The notes below the pieces were generated by a model that ran no database searches, was not told the origin of the DNA, and saw only the letters and a list, made by a program, of their open reading frames with translations. This document shows, piece after piece, positions 53,993 to 64,000 of a stretch of DNA of 64,000 bases. Origin of the DNA: Saccharopolyspora galaxeae (GTDB taxonomy: Bacteria; Actinomycetota; Actinomycetes; Mycobacteriales; Pseudonocardiaceae); contig NZ_JADDUE010000004.1 in the NCBI RefSeq assembly GCF_016526145.1, forward strand, positions 434,001-498,000, in the 5' to 3' direction. Numbering within the stretch: the first letter of the stretch is position 1; each line of letters begins with the position of its first letter. A program made the translations under genes and the position numbers.

Positions 53993-54792
53993 CGGCCCCC
54001 GCCCATGTCACCGGCACCGCTCTGCGCGCCCGCACCGCTCATCGGCACGGCGTCCGGCGGCGGCGCAGCGGGGTCGAACGGCGGCGGGTTCTGCGTGTCG
54101 AACCCGCCCGGGATCGCCTGGCAGGAGCCGCCGACCTCCGGGTACACGCCGTTCGGGTTCTGCCGCAGCGCGGTGATGAACTGGTCGATCCGCGGATCGT
54201 CCGGCGCGTCGAGCTTGAGCTGGTGTCCCCACGACTGCAACGAGATCGGCGAATCCAACCCCGGGTACGGCGAAAGCATCGTGTAGGGGCGGTTCTGCAC
54301 CCTCCGGGCCAGCTGCTGCACGCCGTCCGCGCCGACCTTCTCCGGGGCGTAGGCGATCCACACGGCACCGTGCTCCAGCGAATGGACCATGTTCTCGGTG
54401 CGTACCGCCTGCGGGTAGACCACGCCGGTGCAGTCGGCCCAGACGTTGTCGTGCGGGCCGCCGAACGGCGGCGCCTTGTCGTAGGCCACCCGCTGCTGAG
54501 CCGTCACGTGCTGCATACCGGGATAGTCGGCGGTTTCGACACCGGGGATCTTTTTCGACGGGTCGGGATTCTGCGGCGAGGGCTTGAACGGCGCCGCAGC
54601 AGCGTCCGCTTCGGCCTGCGCGCTCTCCGAGGCCGTGTTCTCGCGGTGCTCCATGTACACGAATCCGAAGATGAGGGCCGCCACCAGAACGACGACGCCG
54701 ACCCCGGCGATCGTGAGCCACGGGACGGATCGCTGCTGCGCAACGGAACTGCGCGCGTTGCGCATCGCCTTGTTCTTCTTGCCGCTGGTCAT
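53989..54792 (-). CDS. DUF3105 membrane-anchored protein
   Basis: The 267-residue protein has an N-terminal helix (VPWLTIAGVGVVVLVAALIF) and an extracytoplasmic DUF3105 domain: PPFGGPHDNVWADCTGVVYP, RTENMVHSLEHGAVWIAYAP and GSCQAIPGGF, with conserved His/Cys. DUF3105-DUF305 pairs are common in actinomycetes. ATG 54792 is preferred to GTG 54810 because GAGG lies just before it. The genes overlap by 4 bases. Function unknown; a shared envelope metal role is inferred. Confidence 0.82.
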   Translation of the reverse strand: MTSGKKNKAMRNARSSVAQQRSVPWLTIAGVGVVVLVAALIFGFVYMEHRENTASESAQAEADAAAAPFKPSPQNPDPSKKIPGVETADYPGMQHVTAQQRVAYDKAPPFGGPHDNVWADCTGVVYPQAVRTENMVHSLEHGAVWIAYAPEKVGADGVQQLARRVQNRPYTMLSPYPGLDSPISLQSWGHQLKLDAPDDPRIDQFITALRQNPNGVYPEVGGSCQAIPGGFDTQNPPPFDPAAPPPDAVPMSGAGAQSGAGDMGGGR

Positions 54793-55014
54793 CTCGTCCT
54801 CGTCCTCCACCCGCCGTCGCCGGGACGGCTCGCCAGTTTAGGGACGCCGCGATCAACAGGGGAGAATTTCGAACACGGCGGGTAATAACGGTCTCACAAC
54901 GCGGTGACCAGCCGGTTCCGGCGGAACGCGGCGCGGCGAACGGAGCAACGCGCTCGCCCGGCACCGCCCACCCAGGCAAAACGACTCGGAAGACCGGCAC
55001 TTAAACTGCATCAG

Positions 55015-56676
55015 GTGACTCCCGCCGTTCTCGCTGACCTGGTCCGCAGTGCCGCCGTCGACGTGCTCACCGCCCGCGGCCTGGACATATCCGTGCTGCC
55101 CGACGCGGTGACCGTGGAACGCCCGCGCAACCCCGAGCACGGCGACTACGCGACGAACATCGCCATGCAGGTGGCCAAGAAGGCCGGCGTGCCGCCGCGG
55201 GACCTCGCCGGCTGGCTGGCCGAGGAGCTGACCGGGCGGGAAGGCATCGCCGAGGTCGACGTGGCCGGACCGGGCTTCCTGAACCTGCGGCTCGCCGCCG
55301 ACGCGCAGGCCGGGATCGTCCGCGAGGTGCTGTCCGCGGCCGCGGACTTCGGCAGCGGCGACCGCTACCGGGACCTGCGGGTGAACCTGGAGTTCGTATC
55401 GGCGAACCCGACCGGCCCGATGCACCTGGGCGGCGCGCGCTGGGCCGCGGTCGGTGACGCGCTCGGGCGCACCCTGTCCGCGCAGGGCGCCGAGGTGACT
55501 CGCGAGTACTACTTCAACGACGCGGGCGCGCAGATCGACCGCTTCGTGCGCTCGCTGATCGCCGCGGCGCAGGGCGAGCCCGTTCCGGAGGACGGCTACG
55601 GCGGCGACTACATCGGCGAGATCGCCAAGCAGGTTCGCGCCGAGCAGCCGGACGTGCTGGAACAGCCCGCGGACGAGCGCCACGAGACGTTCCGCCGGAT
55701 CGGCGTGGGCCTGATGTTCGACGAGGTCAAGCGCAGCCTGCACGAGTTCGGCACCGACTTCGACGTGTTCTTCCACGAGGACTCGCTGCACAGCTCCGGC
55801 GCGGTGGCGCGCTCCGTGGAGCAGCTCAAGGAGTCCGGGCACCTGTACTTCGCCGACGGCGCCTGGTGGCTGCGCTCCACCGAGTTCGGCGACGACAAGG
55901 ACCGGGTGCTGATCAAGAGCGACGGCGCCGCCGCCTACATCGCGGGCGACGTCGCCTACCTGCGCGACAAGCGCTCCCGCGGGTTCGACCTGTGCATCTA
56001 CATGCTGGGCGCGGACCACCACGGCTACATCTCCCGGCTCAAGGCCGCGGCCGCCGCGTTCGACGACGATCCGGACTCGGTCGAGGTGCTGATCGGGCAG
56101 CTGGTGAACCTGGTGCGCGACGGCGAACCGGTCCGCATGAGCAAGCGCGCGGGCACCGTCGTGACCATGGAGGACCTGGTCGACGCGGTGGGCGTGGACG
56201 CGGCCCGGTACTCGCTGATCCGCTCGTCGGTGGACTCCGCGGTGGACATCGACCTGGACCTGATCAGCAAGCGCAGCAACGAGAACCCCGTCTACTACGT
56301 GCAGTACGCGCACGCCCGGCTCTCGTCGTTGCAGCGCAACGCCGAGTCGCTGGGCATCGAGCGGGGTCCGGTCGAGCAGGCGGATCTGGCGCTGCTGACC
56401 CACGAGCGGGAAGGCGACCTGATCCGCACGCTGGGCGAGTTCCCGCGGGTGGTGCTCTCCGCGGCGCAGCTGCGCGAGCCGCACCGCATCGCGCGGTACC
56501 TGGAGGACGTGGCCAGCGCCTACCACAAGTTCTACGACGCCTGCCGCGTGCTGCAGCCGGGCGACGACCAGGCGAGCCCGCTGACGGTGGCCCGCCTGCA
56601 GCTGTGCGAGGCGGCCCGCCAGGTGATCGCCAACGGCCTCGCGCTGCTCGGGGTCACCGCGCCCGAACAAATGTGA
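55015..56676 (+). CDS. argS: arginyl-tRNA synthetase
   Basis: The 553-residue class I enzyme charges tRNA-Arg. It has the Add1 N-terminal domain, [18 protein letters not shown] holding the HIGH-type motif (HLGG), [16 protein letters not shown] for the KMSKS position, and a DALR anticodon domain. TAAACT (55002-55007) ends 7 bases before GTG 55015, so the mRNA is leaderless. Two hairpins lie in the 79 bases before lysA. Confidence 0.97.
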   Translation: MTPAVLADLVRSAAVDVLTARGLDISVLPDAVTVERPRNPEHGDYATNIAMQVAKKAGVPPRDLAGWLAEELTGREGIAEVDVAGPGFLNLRLAADAQAGIVREVLSAAADFGSGDRYRDLRVNLEFVSANPTGPMHLGGARWAAVGDALGRTLSAQGAEVTREYYFNDAGAQIDRFVRSLIAAAQGEPVPEDGYGGDYIGEIAKQVRAEQPDVLEQPADERHETFRRIGVGLMFDEVKRSLHEFGTDFDVFFHEDSLHSSGAVARSVEQLKESGHLYFADGAWWLRSTEFGDDKDRVLIKSDGAAAYIAGDVAYLRDKRSRGFDLCIYMLGADHHGYISRLKAAAAAFDDDPDSVEVLIGQLVNLVRDGEPVRMSKRAGTVVTMEDLVDAVGVDAARYSLIRSSVDSAVDIDLDLISKRSNENPVYYVQYAHARLSSLQRNAESLGIERGPVEQADLALLTHEREGDLIRTLGEFPRVVLSAAQLREPHRIARYLEDVASAYHKFYDACRVLQPGDDQASPLTVARLQLCEAARQVIANGLALLGVTAPEQM

Positions 56677-56686
56677 ATTGCCGACA

Positions 56687-56727
56687 CCGCCCGCGATCGG
56701 GCGGTCCGGATGCGGGCACCCGCATCC
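56687..56727 (+). other. tandem hairpins between argS and lysA
   Basis: CCGCCCG-CGAT-CGGGCGG (56687-56704) is a perfect 7-bp stem. A second stem, GGATGCGG (708-715) with CCGCATCC (720-727), follows at once. They sit 10 bases after the argS stop and 29 bases before lysA, possibly as a weak terminator or RNA stabiliser; no T-run. Confidence 0.55.
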
Positions 56728-56755
56728 ACCCGAGTTCTCATAAGGAGCCGCGATC

Positions 56756-58174
56756 ATGCGCGCCCATCCCGCCGGGCCTCGGCACGCCGAAGTCCTGCTG
56801 CCGGGCAGCACCGCCGGGCCGCCCCCGGCCGCCGAAGCCGAACTCGACGAACTGCACCACCTGGTGTGGCCGCGCAACGCGCAGCGCGGCGACGACGGTG
56901 CGGTGCGCTTCGCCGGGACCGACGTCCGCGAGCTGGCCCGCGAGCACGGCACTCCGGTGTTCGTGCTGGACGAGGCCGACTTCCGGTCCCGCTGCGCGGA
57001 GTACGCGGCGGCCTTCGGCGACCCCGCTTCGGTGCACTACGCCTCGAAGGCGTTCCTGTGCACCGAGGTCGCGCGCTGGGTCGCCCAGGAGGGCCTGAGC
57101 CTGGACGTGTGCAGCGGCGGCGAGCTGCGCGTCGCGCTGCGCGCCGACTTCCCGCCGGAGCGGATCACCTTCCACGGCAACAACAAGTCCACCGCGGAGC
57201 TGACCGCGGCGGTGCAGGCCGGCGTCGGCTCGATCGTGCTGGACTCGTTCCACGAGATCGCGCGGCTGGAGCACATCGCCCACGAGCACGGCGTGCTGCA
57301 ACCGGTGATGGTGCGGGTGACGGTCGGCGTCGAGGCGCACACCCACGAGTTCATCGCGACCGCGCACGAGGACCAGAAGTTCGGCTTCTCGCTGGCTTCC
57401 GGCGACGCCGCGGAAGCGGCCCGGCGAACCGTCAAGTCGCGCTCGTTGCAGCTGGTGGGCCTGCACAGCCACATCGGCTCGCAGATCTTCGACGACGACG
57501 GGTTCGGCCTGTCCGCGCACCGGGTGGTGGCGCTGCTGGCGGACCTGCGCGCCGAGCACGGCGCCGAGGTGATGGACAGCGTGCACACCGTCGACCTCGG
57601 CGGCGGCCTGGGCATCGCCTACACCTCGGAGGACGATCCGCTGCCGGTGCCGGAGCTGGCGTCCCGGCTGCACGAGATCGTGCGCAAGGAGTGCGAGTCC
57701 GCCGGGTTCGAGCCGCCGCGGGTGGCGGTCGAGCCGGGCCGGGCGATCGCCGGGCCGGGCACGGTCACCGTCTACGAAGTGGGAACGGTCAAGGACGTCG
57801 AGCTCGACGGCGGGGTCTCGCGGCGCTACGTCAGCGTGGACGGCGGGATGAGCGACAACATCCGGACCTCGCTCTACGACGCGATCTACGACTGCAGGCT
57901 GGTCTCCCGCGCCGCCGAAGCGCCGCCCACGCTGTCCCGCATCGTGGGCAAGCATTGTGAGTCCGGTGACGTAGTGGTGCGAGACTGCTGGCTGCCGGAG
58001 GACATTGCTCCGGGCGACCTGCTCGCGGTCGCCGCTACCGGTGCCTATTGCTACGTGATGGCGAGCAACTACAACCGGCTGCCCAAGCCGCCCGTGGTGG
58101 CGGTGCGGGACGGGCGGCCGAGGTTGCTGCTGCGCGGGGAGACCGAGGACGACCTGCTCCGGCTGGAGGTGTGA
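56756..58174 (+). CDS. lysA: diaminopimelate decarboxylase
   Basis: The 472-residue PLP enzyme makes L-lysine from meso-diaminopimelate. The PLP lysine lies in [40 protein letters not shown] and [10 protein letters not shown] bind the cofactor, and [17 protein letters not shown] and [14 protein letters not shown] form the dimer active site. AAGGAG sits 8 bases before the ATG. It is upstream of hom with a stop-start spacing of zero. Confidence 0.96.
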   Translation: MRAHPAGPRHAEVLLPGSTAGPPPAAEAELDELHHLVWPRNAQRGDDGAVRFAGTDVRELAREHGTPVFVLDEADFRSRCAEYAAAFGDPASVHYASKAFLCTEVARWVAQEGLSLDVCSGGELRVALRADFPPERITFHGNNKSTAELTAAVQAGVGSIVLDSFHEIARLEHIAHEHGVLQPVMVRVTVGVEAHTHEFIATAHEDQKFGFSLASGDAAEAARRTVKSRSLQLVGLHSHIGSQIFDDDGFGLSAHRVVALLADLRAEHGAEVMDSVHTVDLGGGLGIAYTSEDDPLPVPELASRLHEIVRKECESAGFEPPRVAVEPGRAIAGPGTVTVYEVGTVKDVELDGGVSRRYVSVDGGMSDNIRTSLYDAIYDCRLVSRAAEAPPTLSRIVGKHCESGDVVVRDCWLPEDIAPGDLLAVAATGAYCYVMASNYNRLPKPPVVAVRDGRPRLLLRGETEDDLLRLEV

Positions 58175-59479
58175 GTGATCGAGGACCGTGCACCGATCCG
58201 CGTCGCGCTGCTGGGCTGCGGCACGGTCGGAACCGAGGTGCTGCGGCTGCTGCAGGACCGGCCGGTCGAGTTCGCGGCCCGCGTCGGAGCTCCGGTGCAG
58301 GTGACCGGCGTCGCGGTGCGGCGCCCGCACAAGCACCCGGCGGTGCCCGAGCAGCTGCTGACCACGGACGCGACCGCGCTGGTCGACGGTGACGTCGACG
58401 TGGTGGTGGAGCTCATCGGCGGGATCGAACCGGCCCGTTCGCTGCTGCTGCGCGCGCTGCGGGCCGGCAAGTCCGTGGTGACCGGCAACAAGGCGCTGCT
58501 GGCGGAGTACGGCTCGGAGCTGTACGAGGCCGCCGACGAGGCCGGGGTGGACATCTACTTCGAGGCCGCCGTCGCCGGGGCGATCCCGCTGCTGCGCCCG
58601 CTGCGCGAGTCGCTGGCCGGGGACCGCATCCACCGCGTGATGGGCATCGTCAACGGCACCACGAACTACATCCTCTCCGCGATGGACTCCACCGGGGCGG
58701 GCTATTCGGAGACCCTGGACGAGGCGGGCAGGCTGGGCTACGCCGAGGCGGATCCGACCGCGGACGTGGACGGCTTCGACGCGGCGGCGAAGGCCGCGAT
58801 CCTTGCCTCGCTGGCGTTCCACACCCGCGTGACCGCCAACGACGTGCACCGGGAGGGGATCTCCGCGGTCACTCCCGGCGACATCTCCGCGGCCAAGGAG
58901 CTGGACCGCACGGTCAAGCTGCTGTCGATCTGCGAGCGGGTCGTCGACGCCGACGGCACCGAGGCCGTTTCGGCCCGGGTGCACCCGGCGATGCTGCCGC
59001 GCAACCATCCGCTGGCGAGCGTGGGCGGCGCCTTCAACGCGGTGTTCGTGGAGGCCGAGGCCGCCGGGAACCTGATGTTCTACGGCCAGGGCGCCGGCGG
59101 CGGCCCGACCGCCAGCGCGGTGCTCGGCGACCTGGTCGCGGTGGCCCGGAACCTGGTGGTCTCGGGCCGGGGGCCGCGGGAGTCGGCGCACGCGAAGCTG
59201 GCGGTGCAGCCGATGGGCTCGACGCCGACGCGCTACCACATCAGCCTGGACGTGGCGGACAAACCGGGTGTGCTCTCGCAGGTCGCGGCCACCTTCAACG
59301 ACAACGATGTGAGCATTTCGGTGGTGCGCCAGGCGGGCCGCGGCGAAGAGGCCAGCCTGGTCGTGGTCACCCACACCGCGACCGACGCCGCACTCAAGTC
59401 CACTGTGGACAAGATTGCGGAGCTGCCCGCGGTGCGCGAGGTCGTCAGCGTGATGCGCGTGGAAGGTGAATCGTCGTGA
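58175..59479 (+). CDS. hom: homoserine dehydrogenase
   Basis: The 434-residue enzyme reduces aspartate semialdehyde to homoserine. NAD(P) is bound by [32 protein letters not shown] and [36 protein letters not shown] are active-site motifs. The C-terminal ACT-like domain (residues about 350-434, from [20 protein letters not shown]) is the likely threonine feedback site. GTG 58175 follows the lysA TGA directly with GGAGG in the lysA end. It overlaps thrC by 4 bases. Confidence 0.96.
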   Translation: MIEDRAPIRVALLGCGTVGTEVLRLLQDRPVEFAARVGAPVQVTGVAVRRPHKHPAVPEQLLTTDATALVDGDVDVVVELIGGIEPARSLLLRALRAGKSVVTGNKALLAEYGSELYEAADEAGVDIYFEAAVAGAIPLLRPLRESLAGDRIHRVMGIVNGTTNYILSAMDSTGAGYSETLDEAGRLGYAEADPTADVDGFDAAAKAAILASLAFHTRVTANDVHREGISAVTPGDISAAKELDRTVKLLSICERVVDADGTEAVSARVHPAMLPRNHPLASVGGAFNAVFVEAEAAGNLMFYGQGAGGGPTASAVLGDLVAVARNLVVSGRGPRESAHAKLAVQPMGSTPTRYHISLDVADKPGVLSQVAATFNDNDVSISVVRQAGRGEEASLVVVTHTATDAALKSTVDKIAELPAVREVVSVMRVEGESS

Positions 59480-60564
59480 CCCCGAACATCCCTGGCGCGC
59501 CCGCGCGCGCGACCGGCTGGCCCGGCCTCATCGAGGCGTACCGGGATCGCGTCGACGTGCCCGAGGGCGCCCCGGCGGTGACCCTGCAGGAGGGCGGGAC
59601 ACCGCTGGTTCCCGCACCGCACCTCTCCGCGCTCACCGGCTGCGAAGTGCACCTCAAGGTCGAGGGCGCGAACCCGACCGGCTCGTTCAAGGACCGCGGG
59701 ATGACCGTGGCCATGACGCACGCGCTCGCCGCCGGGAGCAAGGCAGTCATCTGCGCATCCACCGGCAACACCTCGGCATCGGCCGCGGCCTACGCCGCGC
59801 GCGCCGGGCTCACCTCCGCGGTGCTGGTGCCGCAGGGCAAGATCGCGATGGGCAAGCTCGCGCAGGCCGTGCTGCACGGCGCGAAGATCCTGCAGGTGCA
59901 GGGCAATTTCGACGACTGCCTGGAACTGGCCCGCAAGACCGCGGCCGAGCACCCGGTGACGCTGGTCAACTCGGTGAACCGGCTGCGCATCGAGGGGCAG
60001 AAGACCGCGGCGTTCGAGATCTGCGACGTGCTCGGCGCGGCACCGGACGTGCACTGCCTGCCGGTGGGCAACGCGGGCAACATCACCGCTTACTGGAAGG
60101 GCTACGCGGAGTACGCCGCGGACGGCCTGATCCCGGTCACGCCGCGGATGTTCGGCTTCCAGGCGGCCGGTTCGGCGCCGCTGGTGCGCGGCGAGCCGGT
60201 GACCGAACCGGAGACGATCGCCACCGCGATCCGCATCGGCAGCCCCGCGTCCTGGGAGGGCGCGCAGACCGCGAAGACCGCATCGGACGGATTGTTCGCC
60301 GCGGTCAGCGACGACGACATCCTGCACGCGTACCGGCTGCTGGCCTCCCGCGAGGGCGTGTTCGTCGAACCCGCGTCGGCCTCCAGCGTGGCCGGGCTGC
60401 TGGCCACCGCCGAGGACGGCAGGCTGCCCGCGGGTTCCAAGGTCGTGTGCACGGTGACCGGTCACGGGCTCAAGGACCCCGACACCGCGCTGGCGGGCAT
60501 GGTCGAGGTCGAGCCGCTGCCGGTGGATCCGAGCGCCGTGGCCACCGCGCTGGAGCTGGCGTGA
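59476..60564 (+). CDS. threonine synthase thrC: threonine synthase
   Basis: The 362-residue PLP enzyme converts O-phosphohomoserine to threonine. The PLP lysine is in [35 protein letters not shown] and [17 protein letters not shown] bind PLP phosphate and substrate. The start GTG 59476 overlaps the hom TGA (GTGA), and the stop overlaps thrB likewise, so hom-thrC-thrB is a coupled threonine operon. Confidence 0.96.
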   Translation: MTPNIPGAPARATGWPGLIEAYRDRVDVPEGAPAVTLQEGGTPLVPAPHLSALTGCEVHLKVEGANPTGSFKDRGMTVAMTHALAAGSKAVICASTGNTSASAAAYAARAGLTSAVLVPQGKIAMGKLAQAVLHGAKILQVQGNFDDCLELARKTAAEHPVTLVNSVNRLRIEGQKTAAFEICDVLGAAPDVHCLPVGNAGNITAYWKGYAEYAADGLIPVTPRMFGFQAAGSAPLVRGEPVTEPETIATAIRIGSPASWEGAQTAKTASDGLFAAVSDDDILHAYRLLASREGVFVEPASASSVAGLLATAEDGRLPAGSKVVCTVTGHGLKDPDTALAGMVEVEPLPVDPSAVATALELA

Positions 60565-61517
60565 GCGGGCCTGCCGCTCCCCCACCCGCTGGCCCCCCAT
60601 CCGCCGGTGCGGCCGTGCGGGTCACGGTTCCGGCTTCCAGCGCCAACCTCGGCCCCGGTTTCGACGCGCTCGGCATCGCCCTGGCGCTGTACGACGCGGT
60701 GCACGTCGAAGTCGTGGACGGCCCGGACGGCACCGCCGAGGTCTCGGCCGAGGGCGAAGGCGCGGCGGCGATCCCCACCGACCACGAACACCTCGTGGTC
60801 CGAGTGCTGCACCGGACCTGGGCCGAACTCGGCCTGCCCCGGCGCGCGGTGCGGCTGCGGTGCCGCAACAGCATCCCGCATTCCCGCGGTCTCGGGTCCT
60901 CGGCCGCCGCGATCGTCGCGGGCGTGGCCGCGGCCTACGAACTCGCCGGTTTCGCGTTGCGGGACAACAAGAACCTGGATCAGGCGCTGCACCTGGCCGC
61001 CGCCGAGGAAGGCCACGCCGACAACGTCGCGGCGAGCCTGCTCGGTGGCGTGGTGATCGCCTGGCAGGACGGCGACCGGTTCCGGGCCGCGAGCCTGCCC
61101 GCGCACGCCGACCTGCACCCGGTGGCATTCGTGCCCGCCGGTGAATCCGCCACGCACACCACGCGGGGGCTGCTTCCCGCGCAGGTCCCGCACGCCGACG
61201 CCGCCTTCAACGCAGGACGCGCGGCGCTGGCCGTGCACGCGCTGACCACCGACCCGTCGCTGCTGCCCGCGGCCACCGAGGACCGGCTGCACCAGGACTA
61301 CCGGGAACCCGCGTGGCCCGCCACGATCGAGCTGGTGCGGCGGTTGCGGGCCGCCGGGGTGGCGGCCGCGGTCTCCGGAGCCGGGCCGACCGTGCTGGCC
61401 TTGCCACCGCGCGGCGAACTGCCGAATTCCGCGCACAGCACGGGTTTCACCGCACTGCACCTGCCGGTGGACCGCTGCGGCGTTCGGGTGGTGTCCGGGC
61501 GGTCGCAGATCGAATAG
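60561..61517 (+). CDS. thrB: homoserine kinase
   Basis: The 318-residue GHMP kinase phosphorylates homoserine. Motif 1 is [19 protein letters not shown], the ATP loop [17 protein letters not shown], and motif 3 [15 protein letters not shown]. It lies between thrC and rho and overlaps the thrC stop by 4 bases. Its 16-residue N-terminal Ala/Pro-rich extension is not seen in most kinases, so an internal GTG (at about 60615) could also be used. Confidence 0.95.
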   Translation: MSGPAAPPPAGPPSAGAAVRVTVPASSANLGPGFDALGIALALYDAVHVEVVDGPDGTAEVSAEGEGAAAIPTDHEHLVVRVLHRTWAELGLPRRAVRLRCRNSIPHSRGLGSSAAAIVAGVAAAYELAGFALRDNKNLDQALHLAAAEEGHADNVAASLLGGVVIAWQDGDRFRAASLPAHADLHPVAFVPAGESATHTTRGLLPAQVPHADAAFNAGRAALAVHALTTDPSLLPAATEDRLHQDYREPAWPATIELVRRLRAAGVAAAVSGAGPTVLALPPRGELPNSAHSTGFTALHLPVDRCGVRVVSGRSQIE

Positions 61518-61786
61518 CCGACCGGCCGGACCATTCCTCCGAGCGCGGTGGTACAAAGGAAGTGTCAGCCGGACGAAGTCCGGTGGCTGGTGTTCCGGTG
61601 CTGTACGTGCGTGATACGGCTCCGGTTCGCTCGGTGGCACCGCGCAGTGCTCGCTGCAAGGCCGATCGGGTTCTTGTACGGCACTCTCGGAGCGGCGCCG
61701 ATTCGATCGAATTCCGTGGCTGTTGCAGCACGGCGGACGCCGAACACCATGATCGACAGAGGGTGTGGCCGCGACCGGTGAGGTTG

Positions 61787-61815
61787 TTGCACCTCGATGG
61801 CGGGGCGTCTACCCT
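61787..61815 (+). promoter_or_regulatory. candidate rho promoter
   Basis: TTGCAC and TACCCT with 17-base spacing, the best -35/-10 match noticed in the window. Transcription would start near 61822. Confidence 0.55.
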
Positions 61816-62027
61816 CAAGGTCAATCAGTCACCGCGCGCAGAGCGCCGGTGCCGCATCCGGGGCATCGTTTCCCGGGGCACATCTCTCGCTAGTGAATTG
61901 ACTCCACCCGGCGCGGGTGAAGGTCAGGATCGGCGGGTACTCGGCCGCGGTGGCAGAGGCAGGAGTTGTCAACTCAATGGGGTTCGCGCGAGGCGGCGGC
62001 CCCCGCTCCGGTGGATTCGTACCGGGA

Positions 62028-62046
62028 ACTCGGCGAACCGCCGAGT
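62028..62046 (+). other. hairpin in the rho leader
   Basis: ACTCGGCG (62028-62035) pairs perfectly with CGCCGAGT (62039-62046) around AAC. It lies about 206 bases after the candidate transcription start and 446 bases before rho. Possible attenuator element. Confidence 0.4.
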
Positions 62047-62492
62047 CGGGGGCAGCGGGCACGCCCGCGGCGATCGACGCCGGATCGGCGTGTACCCCGG
62101 TGCCACTGTCTGCGGTCCTGCACGGCGACACTTCGGGCCGGACCGGAAATCACAGCGCTCCCCGTGAACGACAACACCTGAGTGAGGCGGCAGCAGGGCG
62201 TGCACCGGCAAGTGTGGATCGGAGTGGATGCGTCGCACGTGGACCGTGGTTCCAGCACGCAGGCGCGTGACGACCGCAACCGCGCAACGACATCGGACGA
62301 ACGCCAGGGCTGGGCTCCTCTTACCGCCCAATGCCGCTGGTTCCGGCTAATCGCCGACGCCGATCGAGCCGCGCGTGCGTGTTGAACTCGACCGGCATCG
62401 GGCCGGTAGCGCAAAAGGCCGTCCGCGAGCATGAGCGGGCGGGCAATCCGCTGGGCCGCGTAGGAGGCGCGGTCCGGTCAGGAAGGACATTC

Positions 62493-64000
62493 GTGAGCAA
62501 CACCGAACTGTTGAGCAGCGACGCGGCCAACGGCGTCCCCGCGGCCGGCGGGCAGGACTCCGCCCAGTCCTCGGGCACCGACAGCAACGGCACCCCGCGC
62601 CGTCGCGGAGGGCTGTCCGGCATGCTCCTCCCCGAGCTGCGCCAACTCGCGGGGGAACTGGGGATCGACACCGGCGGACTGCGCAAGGGTGACCTGATCG
62701 CCGCCATCAAGGAGCGGCAGGGCGGCGGTGCGCCGCAGCGTTCCCGCGGCGCGGGCAACAAGCAGTCCACCGCGACGCAGGAGGACACCGGCAAGAGCGC
62801 GCCGGAGTCCGGCAAGGCCGCGCAGGACGGCGCCTCCGGCGGCGGCAAGGCGCACCAGCCCGCGCTCGACGAGACCGACTCTTCGCCGAAGCAGCGCGAC
62901 ACGACCGCCGAGCAGAACACCAACGGTGCTCCGACTCGCGGGCGTCCGCGGCGGCAGAACTCCGACCAGGGCGGCGAGGAAGAGCCCCGCCGCGGTGGCG
63001 GCAACAACCGGCGGCGCCGCTCTTCCGGGCGCGGCGGCGGGAACCAGGACCAGGGCGACGACCGCGGCGACCGCCAGGACAACAACCGCGGCGGCCAGGA
63101 CCGCAACGACCGCCAGGGTTCCCGGCAGCAGGACAAGCAGGACGGCGGCAACCGCCAGCAGGACAACCGCCAGCAGGACGACGACGATGACGGCGGCCGC
63201 AGGCGCGGACGCCGGTTCCGGGACCGCCGCCGCAACCGCGGCCGCGGCGAAGGCGGCGGCGAGCCGGAGGTCCGCGAGGACGACGTGCTGCTGCCGGTGG
63301 CCGGCATCCTGGACGTGCTGGAGAACTACGCGTTCGTGCGCACTTCCGGCTACCTCGCCGGGCCGAACGACGTGTACGTGTCGCTGTCGCTGGTCCGCAA
63401 GTACGGGCTGCGCCGCGGTGACGCGATCAAGGGCGTCATCCGGCAGCCGCGGGAGGGCGAGCAGCAGCGGCAGAAGTTCAACCCGCTGGTGCGGGTGGAC
63501 GCGATCAACGGCTTGGAGCCGGACGCCGCCAAGGGCCGCTCCGAGTTCCACAAGCTGACCCCGCTGTACCCGAACGAGCGGCTGCGGCTGGAGACCGAGC
63601 CGCAGAACCTCACCGGCCGGATCATCGACCTCGTCATGCCGGTCGGCAAGGGCCAGCGCGCGCTGATCGTCTCCCCGCCGAAGGCGGGCAAGACGATGAT
63701 CCTGCAGGCGATCGCGAACGCGATCACCACGAACAACCCGGAATGCCACCTCATGGTGGTGCTCGCCGACGAGCGCCCCGAAGAGGTCACCGACATGCAG
63801 CGCTCGGTCAAGGGCGAGGTCATCGCTTCGACCTTCGACCGGCCGCCGGCAGACCACACCACGGTCGCCGAGCTGTCCATCGAGCGCGCCAAGCGGCTGG
63901 TGGAGATGGGCCACGACGTGGTCGTGCTGCTGGACTCGATCACCCGCCTCGGCCGGGCCTACAACCTGGCCGCCCCGGCATCCGGGCGCATCCTGTCCGG
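62493..64000 (+). CDS. rho: transcription termination factor Rho, N-terminal part, cut by window edge
   Basis: The first 502 residues are present. Rho_N motif residues about 43-76 (LLPELRQLAGELGIDTGG); then about 180 disordered residues rich in Arg, Gly, Asp, Gln and Asn, the actinobacterial insertion; the primary RNA-binding domain (DVLLPVAGILDVLENYAFVR, YVSLSLVRKYGLRRGDAI); Walker A SPPKAGKTMIL at about residue 393; and Walker B VVVLLDSITRLGRAYN. It is a hexameric RNA helicase. GTG 62493 follows AGGAAGGA. The C-terminus lies beyond base 64000. Confidence 0.96.
   Translation, partial: MSNTELLSSDAANGVPAAGGQDSAQSSGTDSNGTPRRRGGLSGMLLPELRQLAGELGIDTGGLRKGDLIAAIKERQGGGAPQRSRGAGNKQSTATQEDTGKSAPESGKAAQDGASGGGKAHQPALDETDSSPKQRDTTAEQNTNGAPTRGRPRRQNSDQGGEEEPRRGGGNNRRRRSSGRGGGNQDQGDDRGDRQDNNRGGQDRNDRQGSRQQDKQDGGNRQQDNRQQDDDDDGGRRRGRRFRDRRRNRGRGEGGGEPEVREDDVLLPVAGILDVLENYAFVRTSGYLAGPNDVYVSLSLVRKYGLRRGDAIKGVIRQPREGEQQRQKFNPLVRVDAINGLEPDAAKGRSEFHKLTPLYPNERLRLETEPQNLTGRIIDLVMPVGKGQRALIVSPPKAGKTMILQAIANAITTNNPECHLMVVLADERPEEVTDMQRSVKGEVIASTFDRPPADHTTVAELSIERAKRLVEMGHDVVVLLDSITRLGRAYNLAAPASGRILS

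Larger units (their letters stand above)
61518..62492 (+). promoter_or_regulatory. long rho leader region, 975 bases without a gene
   Basis: No convincing gene is present and GC is lower than in flanking genes. It contains a hairpin at 61566-61589 (near the thrB end), TTGCAC (61787-61792)-N17-TACCCT (61810-61815), which is a close match to a housekeeping promoter, and a perfect hairpin ACTCGGCG-AAC-CGCCGAGT at 62028-62046. From that promoter the rho leader would be about 670 nt long. Autogenous control of rho is common in bacteria; here it is inferred. Confidence 0.55.

Noticed and set aside
56677-56755. Lysine riboswitch (L-box) before lysA.
   Set aside because: The 79-base spacer is far too short; only two small hairpins are present.
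54853-59374. Long minus-strand open frames opposite argS, lysA and hom.
   Set aside because: The plus-strand genes have full family motifs; the minus frames are antisense artefacts.

Overview
The window reads as chromosomal DNA of a high-GC actinomycete, most likely a Pseudonocardiales member (Saccharopolyspora/Amycolatopsis-like; the taxon is inferred). Support comes from strong third-position GC, many GTG/TTG starts, frequent leaderless-type starts, NucS, an Asp-type MurA, DUF2550 and DUF3817 proteins, a chaplin-like peptide, and a gene content resembling the mycobacterial argS-to-glgP region. No rRNA, tRNA, CRISPR array, prophage or insertion sequence was seen.

Left part (1-22.9 kb): partial glgP; a lipoprotein zinc peptidase; a cysteine dioxygenase-rhodanese operon preceded by a 23-codon cysteine-ending leader peptide; a STAS protein; an ABC ATPase; enoyl-CoA hydratase; two unrelated methyltransferases; an alpha/beta hydrolase; a PTS-dependent dihydroxyacetone kinase (dhaK-dhaL-dhaM); an aldehyde dehydrogenase; a sodium:solute symporter with a small membrane partner; nucS divergent from an amino acid permease; a Nudix enzyme; an actinobacterial SAM methyltransferase; and a LysE exporter. 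Four copies of a 51-bp near-palindrome sit just 3' of genes here.

Middle (22.9-36.5 kb): murA divergent from PduO-type adenosyltransferase, two GNAT enzymes, then the minus-strand block tsaC-wecA-atpI-atpB-E-F-H-A-G-D-C-DUF2550, ending in an intrinsic terminator. A candidate promoter/operator lies before atpB, and an unusual 295-bp hairpin-bearing gap separates atpD from atpC.

Right part (36.8-64 kb): hydrolase, DUF3817, MarR, thiamine-binding protein, chaplin-like peptide, thioredoxin-TPR protein, TipAS-domain protein, DNA polymerase IV with an extra C-terminal domain, thiolase, a secreted protein of unknown role, methylmalonyl-CoA epimerase, TetR regulator, SPW membrane protein, a DivIVA/Scy-like hendecad coiled-coil protein, prmC-prfA-rpmE, a DUF3105/DUF305 pair, and the argS-lysA-hom-thrC-thrB-rho block; rho has a long leader and runs off the right edge.

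Main points for a second look: the cysteine leader peptide before cysteine dioxygenase; the 51-bp repeat family; MurA D117 (fosfomycin-insensitive type); mycobacterial-type latency elements in ATP synthase alpha and gamma; the inverted repeat over the atp promoter; the two-CxC TetR; and the scrambled order relative to mycobacteria.
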